A stretch of DNA of 64,000 nt from Leptospirales bacterium (GCA_016788865.1 JAEUSB010000059.1:124001-188000), one strand, 5' to 3'; positions 17,705-27,233 are shown, counted from the stretch's first letter. Numbers and translations: made by a program. Notes: generated by a model not told the origin, from the letters alone.

Positions 17705-18448
17705 ATGCCTGGAATCATTCAGGCTTACAGGAAACTGGCCGACGCCCTTGGGCCATCTAACTGGTGGCCCGGAGAGACACCATTCGAGGTGATGGTTGGC
17801 GCGATTCTCACACAGAATACCAGCTGGAAAAATGTTGAGCTTGCCATTGCGCAACTTCGAAGTCGAAACCTGCTCGATCCAGAGCGCCTGGACCGTATCG
17901 AAACCAGCGAACTGGCTCCAATCATTCGAAGCTCCGGTTACTTCAATCAAAAAGCCAGGAAACTAAAAACTCTAACAAATTGGTTTAGAAACTATAACTA
18001 TTCTGTGAAAGAAGTTCTTGCCTCGCACAAAAGTGTTTCGCACCTGCGCGCGTCCCTCCTGGCCCTCAATGGAGTGGGCCCAGAAACGGCTGATTCAATT
18101 TTGTGCTACGCATTTGAGCAACCTGTGTTTGTTGTAGATGCGTATACCACGCGATGGTTGAAACGGTACGCGCCCGAACTTGCCACCGACGACTACCACG
18201 AACTGCAGAAGACGGTTATGCTGACTTTCGAACGTGCCGTTACCCGCGCAGGACTATCCGCACTCCCTTTGACCGCCCACTACAACGAATTCCATGCTTT
18301 GATTGTTCGATTGGGCTATCAGATGTGTACAAAGAACAAGCCGGCTTGCCTCACCTGTCCCCTTCGGCGTCACTGCAATGAAGGTAAACAATTGCAATGC
18401 GCAAGTCGCTCGGCAACACGAACCAGACGAGCCTCATCGCGCCCATAG
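17705..18448 (+). CDS. Endonuclease III-like DNA glycosylase (MagIII-like)
   Basis: 247 residues from the ATG at 17705, four bases after the preceding stop. It carries the helix-hairpin-helix LLALNGVGPETADSILCY, the catalytic Asp in FVVDAYTTRW and a complete iron-sulfur loop C-x6-C-x2-C-x5-C near the C-terminus. In endonuclease III the HhH hairpin holds the Schiff-base Lys (GVGRKTA); here that residue is Glu (GVGPETA), so it should be a monofunctional glycosylase without lyase action, like Helicobacter MagIII (3-methyladenine). The last 79 bases overlap the 3' end of the convergent exosortase gene. Confidence 0.9.
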   Translation: MPGIIQAYRKLADALGPSNWWPGETPFEVMVGAILTQNTSWKNVELAIAQLRSRNLLDPERLDRIETSELAPIIRSSGYFNQKARKLKTLTNWFRNYNYSVKEVLASHKSVSHLRASLLALNGVGPETADSILCYAFEQPVFVVDAYTTRWLKRYAPELATDDYHELQKTVMLTFERAVTRAGLSALPLTAHYNEFHALIVRLGYQMCTKNKPACLTCPLRRHCNEGKQLQCASRSATRTRRASSRP

Positions 18449-19875
18449 AGATTCCACTGGACCACATCGTGGCCTCGCAACCGCGACAATCTCCACTCGA
18501 GGTCCGAACTGGTCTGTTTGCCATCAACGGAGTACCACCAGAGCAACGTGGCACGCTGGTGAGCTTTCTCCACTATACCGCGATTGTAGAATGTGCGCCG
18601 CTCAGCGTTGGCCTGCGTCGCCCGAGAGGTCGCCAGCGATCCAGTACCCTTGAAATCCTCATGAAATACAAACCCGGCCCCCTCAAAACAAATCCGAGGA
18701 TCGTGACCCGTGCCTATTGCAAAGAGTTGATGTTTGATAATCAACTGAGCACCATCGCTGTGATAGACCGCAATTCTCGAGTCGGGATAAAGGGAAGCGG
18801 GATCCAGTTGGAACTCCAGTACCCTGACCGGCCACTGGTAGTTGGTTTCCGGCTCTGCTGGCTTAAAGCCAAACAGGAGCAGCAGAATCAATACGGGTAC
18901 ACCAGGCAAGGCAAGCTGCAAACGACGCAGCGTCTTGGCAGAATAGACGCGCGATTCGGCCGAGCTCTCCTGCGCCGTCGCTTTTTCGGGCAATGCATGC
19001 TCTCTAGTTCGAGGAAACAACAGCGCGATCATAGCAAGTGGAAACAAGATGCCGCAGACAAACATCACAAGACCTATGAGCTCATGTTGCCATGTGGATG
19101 CTGGTACACGAAAGATGATGAGCAAGCAAACTCTAAGCAGATTTACCATGAACCACAGTGGCAATGCCAGGACACCTATTGCGAGTGCGGCCCCGGGTAA
19201 GACGCGCCGAATCAGAATGAGCACGAGCAAGAACGAGGCACTGCCCATCTTCATGCCTTCGCAGACACGATCCACGGAATACCACTGCTGCAAAAACCAG
19301 ATTTGATTTCCACTGGTGACCGTCCCAGGATCAAGGGCGGTAAGTACCCAGCCGCAAATTTCAGTCACAAGAATACGCAATTTGAATCCCAGCACCAGCG
19401 ACGTAAAACCGGTTAACGGCGGTACGGCAAACACAAGGAGCGTTGCCGGCCAGGCAAACGTCACCCCCGCCAGGTGAGCCACTGCAAGTGCGTTCCAGTA
19501 CGACCCCATCCAGACGAGGCTCAATCGGCTTAGCAGAATTCCACTCAACGCGAATGCAGTTCCTGGAACTAGCCAGAACCCAGCCTTGAGATAGAATCCT
19601 CGACCCAAATCCTCCCTGCGATTCACCCGCCCGAGCGCGATTAGAAACAAGAAAGGATACATTTCAAGGAAAGCCGTTGAGTTGTGCAACAACACGTCCC
19701 GGGCATAGAACATTGCGACAATGCAACACAGCAGGGCCACAAACACAGCCAGCCGATGCAGAGACCAGGCAGGTGATGAGTGCTCCTGCAACAACGGTCG
19801 TTTCAAATCGGGGCTATGCGACGCATTCTGAAGAATGTGATCAACGCCACAAGCAAGCAGAGAAGCAATGCCCAT
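18370..19875 (-). CDS. Exosortase (XrtK/XrtN-type) with fused EpsI-like C-terminal domain
   Basis: 501 residues from the first ATG, although this start overlaps the upstream gene by 73 bases; a TTG at 19806 that overlaps its stop codon is a realistic alternative. The membrane core (about 40-290, eight or so segments) carries the exosortase triad: Cys205 in DRVCEGMKMG, Arg248 in VNLLRVC and His264 in TWQHELIG. After another TM (about 311-325) comes a soluble domain of about 170 residues with GHDPRICFEGAGF and LLWWYSVDGKQTSSD, resembling EpsI/DUF3485 proteins that usually accompany or fuse to exosortases. It should cleave sorting tails at the inner membrane. The neighbouring 872-residue protein has the matching tail. 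Exosortase subtype is my inference. Confidence 0.87.
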   Translation of the reverse strand: MGIASLLACGVDHILQNASHSPDLKRPLLQEHSSPAWSLHRLAVFVALLCCIVAMFYARDVLLHNSTAFLEMYPFLFLIALGRVNRREDLGRGFYLKAGFWLVPGTAFALSGILLSRLSLVWMGSYWNALAVAHLAGVTFAWPATLLVFAVPPLTGFTSLVLGFKLRILVTEICGWVLTALDPGTVTSGNQIWFLQQWYSVDRVCEGMKMGSASFLLVLILIRRVLPGAALAIGVLALPLWFMVNLLRVCLLIIFRVPASTWQHELIGLVMFVCGILFPLAMIALLFPRTREHALPEKATAQESSAESRVYSAKTLRRLQLALPGVPVLILLLLFGFKPAEPETNYQWPVRVLEFQLDPASLYPDSRIAVYHSDGAQLIIKHQLFAIGTGHDPRICFEGAGFVFHEDFKGTGSLATSRATQANAERRTFYNRGIVEKAHQRATLLWWYSVDGKQTSSDLEWRLSRLRGHDVVQWNLYGRDEARLVRVAERLAHCNCLPSLQ

Positions 19876-22421
19876 TCGGCAGGTTCGGGAGCCGCACCCG
19901 GGGACTCAAGACTACTTTGCCCCAGGAGCGATGCGTCTGCTTCGATCCCAAATCGCTTGTAGTCATCCTCGGTTTCGAGTACGATCAGGGTTGAGACCGG
20001 CGAAACAATCATTCCATCTCGCGCAAGCTGCACCAGATCTCCATTGTCCAAGTCGCGATCAAAGAATCTGCGTCCCAGTTGGCGCCGCAACTTTTCATGG
20101 ATAGCCAACCGAACTAAAAGGTCAGATCCGGGTCGCTTAACGTCCATTGTAGACTTTTCGAGCGTTAGGCCTGCGAACGGAAGCGAAACAAGATCATCAC
20201 CTTCCGCTGGCAACATGACGGTTTGCTCTTTGAGAATCCTGACCAGGTCCTCGGTTGAAGATCCAACCTGTTCTACCTGCCCCAGGTCCAACAGACTCGC
20301 AACGTATTCAGACACGCGTCCGTTAACCACTACAAGCTTTTCTGGTTGCTTACGTCGAGCTGCTGCCTCTTGCATCAGAGTGAAACGGTTTGAGCCACGG
20401 AGCTCGCCAAGGGGAAGGGAACTGGATTCTCCGGCAACTATCCACAGGGGATTGTTTAGCCCTCCCTGTTGCGAGAAATTCAGGGGGAAAAGGTTGAACG
20501 CAGGAATCTCGCATTCGTCAAGATAGGCCAGAGCTTTGATCGGATCTGTTGTGCGAAACCACTCATTTCCCAGGATCGTAATTGGGATTCTGGATTCATA
20601 AATTGACTTTACCAACTTCTTCCACTCATCTCGCGCCAGGGACTGATTCAACACTACGATTAGCCTGTCGGGAACAAACTGGACAGAATTGTATCTGGCT
20701 GGTCCAACGCTGTATTTGCCTGCAGCCGTAGAGATGTTTCCCGAGGGTACGGGTGCGGGAATTGAAAACGACCAACCGTTACTACCCGTGCTGCCAGTCC
20801 ATTGCCTGACCTGGCCGTCTGGCACAATCTTTTCTTTGAGACTTATTCCCGAATCTGTTAGATTCACTCTGGAAGAAGTGAAAATATCAACGTTCACGTG
20901 CTGATTGCCAAAGTCGAGCAAGGGTCCTTCCACTTGAATGCGTTCATATGTCAGGGTGGCGCTCGGACCTTGATTTTGCGCTCGCATAGGCGATACGATT
21001 CCAATTCGCACAGTGCGATAGCCACCAGGGTTGACTGGAAAGACGCGCAGGCGCAAGCGATTGCCATCGAGCCATTCCACATAAGATGGGTCTCGCGCGG
21101 CTCTGACAATGCTTTGATACGCATTTCTGGCCTTCGATTTGAACGTTAGGCGAGCAGGTCTTTCTTCCCCGGCCACCCAGAGGGAAAGCTTTGTGCAAAT
21201 GCTACCCGGTGGGACCGTGATCGTGTAGATAGCTTCCTCAGGTTGAGAGGCAATGCCGCGCAAACGGAACGAAGAGTTTGGTGGATTCTCATTGTATATA
21301 GAGAACGTTGTTTCTGTGTAAGCGACGCGAAGCTCCGGATGCACCTGCACATGTGAATCAAGATCCGTCGTAATGAGCGAGCGCCCTTCCCAGAGACGGT
21401 CCATGTAGGCATGCGATTTCCCGAACAGTAGATGGAGGAACTTCCCGGATTCCTCGGGTGTAAGGGCGGGTTTGTGCTCTCTGTCAAACATCTGGAAAAT
21501 TGCCCCGGAAGCCAGGTACGCAAGTGGATCAAACAAACTCTGGCCAGCGAAGAGACTCATCTGAGAATTGCGCTCTGGTTGAAGCAGCATTTCGGAAACA
21601 TGATTCACCGGATACCTGGCAGCCTTTTGCAGCCACTGAGGGAGGTCGGCATTCAGATTGTTGTTGCCGGACGCCACAACTGGCTTTCTCAGAACCGCTT
21701 CTGCCTTATGCCACAAAACAAAATAGAACGTTGTATAGCCTGCCAGACAGCAGGAGACCACAAGCATGAGACCCAGTGAAACCTTGCGCAGGGCGCCAGT
21801 AAGTGATTGATGATTGAACCAGGCCGAGCCAGCAAACGCAATGAAGGCGAATAACGGGCTATACGGAAGAAATCCGAGACCACCCAGCCAGACGAAAAAC
21901 CAGCTGAAAATCATAAGGGGACTGAGGAGAAGTATGAATGCGATACAAACAAAGGCTCCCAGGATAAGAACCGGCTGAACGGAAATCCTTACGACTGCTG
22001 GCAATCGATCGCGAAAAATTACCACCCCTAGAACGATAAAGGACATCCACAGCCCCACAACTGTGCGGACTGTGAAGGGAGCAAAAATGATGTGATCAAT
22101 AATATAGGCGTTGGTTATAAACGAAATTCCGGAAATGACAAGAGTGAAGACAACAAATTGATTCCAGGTTACAAAAATCGCGCGCAACAGGAGCAAGAAC
22201 AGCCCAACGAATACTAGAGCCAGAACCCCGGCCAGTGTTTGCCAGACAAGCGTGGGAAGCCCGTCGAAGACTCTCAGGTACGGGATGCTCGCAAGCAAGT
22301 AAATCGACGAGCCCAGAAGGACCATGGGCAAAAGCGAGCCCAGGATCCACTGCCAGGCCCTTGCTTCAAAGCCAAAGACGCTCACGGATCTTTTAAAATA
22401 TTTTTGTACTCTATTTTCCAT
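19803..22421 (-). CDS. Polytopic VIT-domain protein with exosortase sorting tail (MSEP-CTERM-like)
   Basis: 872 residues. About eight TM segments fill residues 25-240. An inter-alpha-trypsin VIT-like domain follows (about 362-480), recognisable by ARNAYQSIVRAARDPSYVEW and GNRLRLRVFPVNPGGYRTV, and then a region resembling a degenerate von Willebrand A domain (VPDRLIVVLNQSLA). The last 32 residues form a sorting signal: APEPAEW at 844-850, a hydrophobic run and RMRR. This matches the one-target exosortase arrangement (MSEP-CTERM or XrtN-VIT families). GGAGAGG precedes the ATG by four bases. The exosortase gene is directly downstream and overlapping, so it is very likely the dedicated protease. 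Function after processing is unknown. Confidence 0.85.
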   Translation of the reverse strand: MENRVQKYFKRSVSVFGFEARAWQWILGSLLPMVLLGSSIYLLASIPYLRVFDGLPTLVWQTLAGVLALVFVGLFLLLLRAIFVTWNQFVVFTLVISGISFITNAYIIDHIIFAPFTVRTVVGLWMSFIVLGVVIFRDRLPAVVRISVQPVLILGAFVCIAFILLLSPLMIFSWFFVWLGGLGFLPYSPLFAFIAFAGSAWFNHQSLTGALRKVSLGLMLVVSCCLAGYTTFYFVLWHKAEAVLRKPVVASGNNNLNADLPQWLQKAARYPVNHVSEMLLQPERNSQMSLFAGQSLFDPLAYLASGAIFQMFDREHKPALTPEESGKFLHLLFGKSHAYMDRLWEGRSLITTDLDSHVQVHPELRVAYTETTFSIYNENPPNSSFRLRGIASQPEEAIYTITVPPGSICTKLSLWVAGEERPARLTFKSKARNAYQSIVRAARDPSYVEWLDGNRLRLRVFPVNPGGYRTVRIGIVSPMRAQNQGPSATLTYERIQVEGPLLDFGNQHVNVDIFTSSRVNLTDSGISLKEKIVPDGQVRQWTGSTGSNGWSFSIPAPVPSGNISTAAGKYSVGPARYNSVQFVPDRLIVVLNQSLARDEWKKLVKSIYESRIPITILGNEWFRTTDPIKALAYLDECEIPAFNLFPLNFSQQGGLNNPLWIVAGESSSLPLGELRGSNRFTLMQEAAARRKQPEKLVVVNGRVSEYVASLLDLGQVEQVGSSTEDLVRILKEQTVMLPAEGDDLVSLPFAGLTLEKSTMDVKRPGSDLLVRLAIHEKLRRQLGRRFFDRDLDNGDLVQLARDGMIVSPVSTLIVLETEDDYKRFGIEADASLLGQSSLESPGAAPEPAEWALLLCLLVALITFFRMRRIAPI

Positions 22422-22440
22422 GAGCCTCTCCGGCAGCCGA

Positions 22441-22905
22441 TCAGTTCTTGATTTCTTCTAATTTGACGATTGCATCGCCAACTTTCAAACCATCCACAAG
22501 ATTCATTCCGTCGCCCAAAACCCGTCCAAATACAGTGTACTGCATGTTCAGGTGTGGAGCATCTTTCAATACGATATAGAACTGGCTATTAGCTGAGTTT
22601 GGATTCTGAGTGCGTGCCATTGCCAACGCTCCACGCGTATTTGTTTGCGTGGCGCTTACTTCGAGAGGAAGATCAGGCAACTTTGACCCGCCCGAACCAA
22701 CGCCAGGCTGATCGAGCCCGTTCTTGGTTTTGGGGTCTCCGGCCTGCGCCACAAAGTTTGGAACAATGCGATGAAATAAAATGCCATCGTAAAATCCCTG
22801 CGAAGCCAGCTGCAGTATACGCTCCGCGTGTTTAGGAGCAATATCGTTGTAAAGCTCGCATTCGATTTGCCCGGAAGCAAGGGTGATTCTGATTTTTGGA
22901 TACAT
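22441..22905 (-). CDS. Cyclophilin-type peptidyl-prolyl isomerase
   Basis: 154 residues, the size of bacterial cyclophilins. It has the signature FYDGILFHRIVPNFVAQAGDP with the catalytic Arg, followed by GSGGSKLPD, GALAMARTQNPNSANSQFYI and a C-terminal FGRVLGDGMNLVD. No signal peptide, so it should act in the cytoplasm on prolyl bonds of folding proteins. It ends 19 bases before the VIT/exosortase target gene and may be transcribed with it. Whether it helps that protein fold is speculation. Confidence 0.95.
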   Translation of the reverse strand: MYPKIRITLASGQIECELYNDIAPKHAERILQLASQGFYDGILFHRIVPNFVAQAGDPKTKNGLDQPGVGSGGSKLPDLPLEVSATQTNTRGALAMARTQNPNSANSQFYIVLKDAPHLNMQYTVFGRVLGDGMNLVDGLKVGDAIVKLEEIKN

Positions 22906-22984
22906 GGCGCCAATATGGGTCCACGGCGGCGGGCGTAAAGGAATTCACACGCGAATTGGAATTCAGGAATCTCTTTTAAAAGCG

Positions 22985-23506
22985 CTAGCTTCGACTTTTT
23001 CCCAGGATCAATCTTCCCTTCTTGTCCATTTTGATGAACGGATTCCAGGCAACCTCCCACGGATACCCATCGGGATCAGCAAAATATCCAGAACGACCTC
23101 CCCAGAAGGTGTCTTCGGCTGGCTTCAGGATCCTTGTACTCCTGGACTGAAGCGATTCAAGGACGCGATCAACGTCCTTAGACAATCTAACGTTATACGC
23201 CAATGCAATACCACCAAATCCCGATCCGGGACGGAGACTGGCGTCTTCTGCGAGAAGCTTTAATGGATAGAGGGCCAGAACACTGCCGCCCATGTCGAAC
23301 ATTGCTATGTCTCCCTGGAGCTTGTATAGCTTTAAGCCCAGGGTCTCCTTGTAGAAATCCAGGGACGTTTTGAAATCCTTTACGCCAATCGTGATAAAGG
23401 AGAGGCGAGAATCCAGGAGTGCCTTCGCTTTTGCTTTACCGGATTTCGCGGGAGGTTTTGACTTTGAGCTACTGCCTTTCCTCGCGGGGGACTTCTTGTT
23501 GGCCAT
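22985..23506 (-). CDS. VOC-family (glyoxalase-like) protein with Lys/Ser-rich N-terminus
   Basis: 173 residues from the ATG at 23506; a TTG three codons upstream is possible. The first 40 residues are basic and low-complexity (MANKKSPARKGSSSKSKPP), then one vicinal-oxygen-chelate domain starting at SFITIGVKDFKTSLDFYKE and including FWGGRSGYFADPDGYPWEV. VOC proteins include lyases, dioxygenases and resistance proteins; this one cannot be assigned a substrate. It is the first gene of the minus-strand run leading into the cyclophilin, though an 80-base gap separates them. Confidence 0.88.
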   Translation of the reverse strand: MANKKSPARKGSSSKSKPPAKSGKAKAKALLDSRLSFITIGVKDFKTSLDFYKETLGLKLYKLQGDIAMFDMGGSVLALYPLKLLAEDASLRPGSGFGGIALAYNVRLSKDVDRVLESLQSRSTRILKPAEDTFWGGRSGYFADPDGYPWEVAWNPFIKMDKKGRLILGKSRS

Positions 23507-23612
23507 GATCAACAAGTCGTATCACAGGGCTCAGGTGTCAAAGTCGATTCAGATAGATGGACCGGCCGTTCCGGCACCCATCGGAACCTGGACCCGCTGC
23601 CAAGGGGGCTAT

Positions 23613-23670
23613 GGCGGTCCGGGGGAACCCGCGCAATTTGTCCCCCGAGCCAGACAATGCGCGGACCGCC
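23613..23670. repeat. Long GGCGGTCCG/CGGACCGCC inverted-repeat element
   Basis: Perfect 9-base arms at 23613-23621 and 23662-23670 enclose further complementary segments: CCGCGCAATTTGTC pairs with GACAATGCGCGG apart from two bases, and GGGGG with CCCCC as an alternative. It lies in the 172-base gap downstream of the minus-strand gene ending at 23679. No T run follows, so it is not a standard terminator. On the reverse strand its ends (GGCGGTCCG, ATTGTCTGG, GGACCGCCAT) match a shorter hairpin at 29626, suggesting a dispersed element. Confidence 0.6.
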
Positions 23671-23678
23671 GGAGCGAT

Positions 23679-24182
23679 TTACTTGAGGCGAATCGATTTG
23701 GAAATGTGGTCAAAGGCGTCGATATAGTCGCCCAGATTGTCATCCGGTGTGGTCTCCACAAGGATGAAGGCTTTTGAACCCTTCACGAGCACCCAGATTC
23801 GCTGGTTGATTGCCACGCCTTTCTTCTCCACCGAATACGCGCCGACTGTACAGTCTTCGGCTCCAGTAGGTTTCAGCATTGCTGGCTTCAGCTTGCGTTG
23901 CGGTGGGTCGAGCATGTTCTCATACTCGAGCTGTTGCTCCATTGCTGCGAGAATCGCATCCGAGGATTTATTCCCGCGATCCTGGACCACCACTCTGTAG
24001 TTCGCGATTTCGTCCGGAGACGCGAGCTCAAGCGCGACCTGCGGGCTGGAATTCTGTGCCCAGGTTGTAGGCGCATCGATGGTAAATCCCGCACCATTGA
24101 ACTTCTTGTAGGTCAGTGCCGCCGGGTCAGCTGCGAGCATACCTGCAATCATGAAGATAACAAACGACGTTAGTTTTTTCAA
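23679..24182 (-). CDS. Small exported protein, PsbP/DcrB-like fold
   Basis: 167 residues with an N-terminal signal peptide (KLTSFVIFMIAGMLAADP). The start is a TTG at 24182, supported by a strong GGAGGG eight bases upstream; no ATG fits better. The mature part resembles small PsbP/DUF1795-type domains: GAGFTIDAPTTWAQNS, later QRIWVLVKGSKAFILVETTP and a final FDHISKSIRL helix. Such proteins are periplasmic or secreted with poorly known roles. It is divergent from the PP2C regulator gene. A long hairpin follows its stop. Confidence 0.75.
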   Translation of the reverse strand: MKKLTSFVIFMIAGMLAADPAALTYKKFNGAGFTIDAPTTWAQNSSPQVALELASPDEIANYRVVVQDRGNKSSDAILAAMEQQLEYENMLDPPQRKLKPAMLKPTGAEDCTVGAYSVEKKGVAINQRIWVLVKGSKAFILVETTPDDNLGDYIDAFDHISKSIRLK

Positions 24183-24357
24183 AATGAGACCCTCCGGTCA
24201 GATGAGACGCATGCTCATCAACAATGTTCAATCAAAAAAAAGTCCGCTTCGTCTCGTTTGGACAGGGTGCGACAAAAATTACCTTGCAATGAATCGCAGG
24301 GGGCTCTACGCTGAAGAGGTTTCGCGCGGAAAGCGGGACATAATCCGGGGGAAAAGC

Positions 24358-27141
24358 ATGCTCAACACTGGAATCCAGAAGATAAAATGGTACAAAAGTC
24401 TGAGTGTACTAGGGCTACTCGGGCTAACGCTGGTACCCCTCTGGGATCTGGGTGGAATCTTTCTCGTGATGAACACCAAAGGGCGCGATCTGGTGCTCGA
24501 AGAGTCATCGCGACTGATTGAACAAATCGGAAACAACGTCATTACAAAGATTGGTGAGCGTTCGCGTCAGATTGAAGCCCTTTGCCGCAGTGAGGCAAGC
24601 ATTGGCGAGACGTTGCCCAAGGATGCAAGGCTCTTCAAGACGGTTGTACCAAATATGGTTAACTTTCGCGGGGATCAAAACGTTGCAGGTGGCGGTATTT
24701 GGCCTGAACCATCGGCGTTTGTCCCGGGAGTGCAGCGCCATAGTTTCTTCTGGGGACGCGACGACAAAGGGGAATTGCAATTTTTCAACGACTACAACAC
24801 TATCGAACGCGGATATCACAACGACGAATGGTATCCCGTTGTGCGATATTCCAAACCCGGAAACTGCTTCTGGAGTAAGTCTTACATGGATCCAGTCTCG
24901 TATCAACCCATGGTAACCTGTACGGTTGCCATGCGCGATAAGGCAGACAGGTTCACAGGTGTTGCAACCATCGATCTGAAGCTTGAGGGCCTGCAGGCGT
25001 TCCTTGAAACTATGCGAAAGAGCACGGGTGGCTACCTGTTCCTCCTCGATCGGAACAACAAGTTTCTAACCTTTCCAAAAGTTGAAGATGTTCAGATCAT
25101 AGGCAAGGACGACAAAGGAAAAGAAACCAAGGAATTCATGACGGTTTCGCAGTTTGCGGAGAAGCAGGCGCTCTTCAAGCCAATCGCCGATGCGGTGAAC
25201 GCCATGAACAAGGATATTCTCGATCGGGCCAAGGCAATGCCCGGGTATAAGCCCGAGTTGATCGCATCCATTGACAATGACTCAGACCAGATCGACAAAG
25301 AAGAAGCGGAGTTCATCGCTGCAGTAATTGCTGATCCACTCGATGAGCAAACCAAACAAAGTAATCTCTATAGGAAATTCGAAATCAAGAAGGACTATAT
25401 CGCAAATGAAAGTGCGATCGTTTTCCTTTTCCACGTTCCTCAATCCTACTGGAAGATTGTGGCTGTTAAGCCAGTATCAGAGGCAGGCGCTGTTGCAGCC
25501 AAAATATCCTGGGTTCTGATCACCATGATTAGTATTACGGTGCTTGTAGGTGTCTTCCTTGCGGCCTTCCTGATGCACAAATTCTTTACAGTGCCTCTCC
25601 GCACCACTACGGAAGCCGTCCTGAATCTGGGAAATGTCGTTGCAGAACACAGATTCGATGAACTCGACCATCACAAGATACAAGAGATCCGCGGGGACGA
25701 ACTGGGCCAACTCTCGCAAATTGTTAACTCCCTCGTTTCTGAACTTCAATCGAGCTACGGCTCACTGGTTGAGCTCAATCAAAATCTGGAGCGCAAGGTG
25801 CAGGATCGCACGGCGGAACTGCAGAAGACCCTCGAAGAAGTCAGCGGACTCAAACGTCAGCAAGACGGTGATTACTTCCTGACCTCACTGTTAATCAAGC
25901 CGCTTGGAGTTAATCGCGTTCAGAGTGATATCACAAACGTTGAATTCCTGGTTAAACAGAAGAAATCTTTTGATTTCAAAAACCGCAGGGATGAACTCGG
26001 CGGTGACATTTGTATGGCAGACACGCTGGTGCTGCGAAACAGGAAATACACGCTCTTCATCAACGGAGATGCAATGGGCAAATCCATCCAGGGTGCCGGT
26101 GGCGCACTGGTTCTGGGAGCCGTTTCGCGCATGATCATCGAGCGCACAAAACTCTCATCCGCGAGCCAGAACGTGTATCCAGAACGCTGGCTCAAGAACG
26201 CCTTCATTGAATTCCAAAAGATGTTCGAGAGCTTTGATGGAAGCATGCTTGTTTCCGTCGTGATCGGGCTAATTGACGATGAAAGCGGTGTCCTGTATTA
26301 CCTGAATGCTGAGCATCCGCCCACCGTGATCTACCGCAAGAATCAGGCAGGATTCTTGGATCGTGATATGATGTATCGGAAACTGGGGATCGGGGGAGTA
26401 GAAGGCAAACTGTTTATTCGCACATATCAACTGCTGCCTGGCGATGTGCTGATAGTTGGTTCGGACGGACGGGATGATATTCTACTGAGCGTGGACGACC
26501 GTGGCCAGAGAACGTTAAACGACGACGATGGCATGTTCCTGAAGCACGTCGAGGCGGGACGCGGACTATTGACGCAGGTTTATGACAGCATACTGGAGAT
26601 GGGTGAGATCACAGATGACCTTTCAATGATCCGGATTGGGTACGGCGAGTCCATGGCCGGTGTAAACGGCCAGGGCGAGCAATTGGCCCTGACGAAAGCA
26701 CGAGACCTGGCAAAATCCGGAAACCTGGAAGGCTCGGTGAAATTGCTCGAGGAAGCCCTCAACGAGCACCCGCACAGTTCCGAGATCGCGCGCCGGTTGG
26801 TGAAGTACTATCTCGACAAGAAGGACTACGAAAAGGCTGGCTCGCTCGCAGAACGAGTGGCGGATGCCGGTCACATCGATCCTGAATTCGCCTACATTGC
26901 TTCCTACTGTATGAAGAAGACAGGGGCTTTGAAGCGCGCCGCCGATCTGGGTGAACGAGTCTATCTGCGCGACCCGGACATGATTCGGAACATCACCAAT
27001 CTAGCCGAGGTTCATGCAAAATTGGGGAATCCGTCGCGAGCCCTGGAACTGTGCGCCCGGGCCTTAAGCCTGGAGCCGCAGAATGCGATCGCCTTGAAGG
27101 TGCAAGAACTGATCGCGTCTCGGGCCAATTCGCAGGGTTAA
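24358..27141 (+). CDS. Membrane dCache-HAMP-SpoIIE (PP2C) phosphatase with C-terminal TPRs
   Basis: 927 residues from the ATG at 24358, chosen because GGGGGAAAAGC precedes it and a TM follows; the frame is open further upstream. TM1 (about 18-38), an external double Cache-like domain (about 40-385), TM2 (about 387-410), HAMP, a coiled coil, then a SpoIIE-type Ser/Thr phosphatase with metal Asp residues in ELGGDICMAD (about 545), INGDAMGKS, VGSDGRDD and ITDDLSM (about 750). The last 150 residues are three or so TPR-like repeats, probably for partner binding. It should dephosphorylate a STAS antagonist or similar target after sensing a small external ligand. This architecture is frequent in Leptospira. 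Confidence 0.9.
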   Translation: MLNTGIQKIKWYKSLSVLGLLGLTLVPLWDLGGIFLVMNTKGRDLVLEESSRLIEQIGNNVITKIGERSRQIEALCRSEASIGETLPKDARLFKTVVPNMVNFRGDQNVAGGGIWPEPSAFVPGVQRHSFFWGRDDKGELQFFNDYNTIERGYHNDEWYPVVRYSKPGNCFWSKSYMDPVSYQPMVTCTVAMRDKADRFTGVATIDLKLEGLQAFLETMRKSTGGYLFLLDRNNKFLTFPKVEDVQIIGKDDKGKETKEFMTVSQFAEKQALFKPIADAVNAMNKDILDRAKAMPGYKPELIASIDNDSDQIDKEEAEFIAAVIADPLDEQTKQSNLYRKFEIKKDYIANESAIVFLFHVPQSYWKIVAVKPVSEAGAVAAKISWVLITMISITVLVGVFLAAFLMHKFFTVPLRTTTEAVLNLGNVVAEHRFDELDHHKIQEIRGDELGQLSQIVNSLVSELQSSYGSLVELNQNLERKVQDRTAELQKTLEEVSGLKRQQDGDYFLTSLLIKPLGVNRVQSDITNVEFLVKQKKSFDFKNRRDELGGDICMADTLVLRNRKYTLFINGDAMGKSIQGAGGALVLGAVSRMIIERTKLSSASQNVYPERWLKNAFIEFQKMFESFDGSMLVSVVIGLIDDESGVLYYLNAEHPPTVIYRKNQAGFLDRDMMYRKLGIGGVEGKLFIRTYQLLPGDVLIVGSDGRDDILLSVDDRGQRTLNDDDGMFLKHVEAGRGLLTQVYDSILEMGEITDDLSMIRIGYGESMAGVNGQGEQLALTKARDLAKSGNLEGSVKLLEEALNEHPHSSEIARRLVKYYLDKKDYEKAGSLAERVADAGHIDPEFAYIASYCMKKTGALKRAADLGERVYLRDPDMIRNITNLAEVHAKLGNPSRALELCARALSLEPQNAIALKVQELIASRANSQG

Positions 27142-27233
27142 CGCGCGGTACTTTTTGTCTCACAGTGTACAGGATTTTTCTGGACAAACGTTTTCGTCGG
27201 GTCTAATCCGGTGCTCAGGTACGTAGAGGGTTT

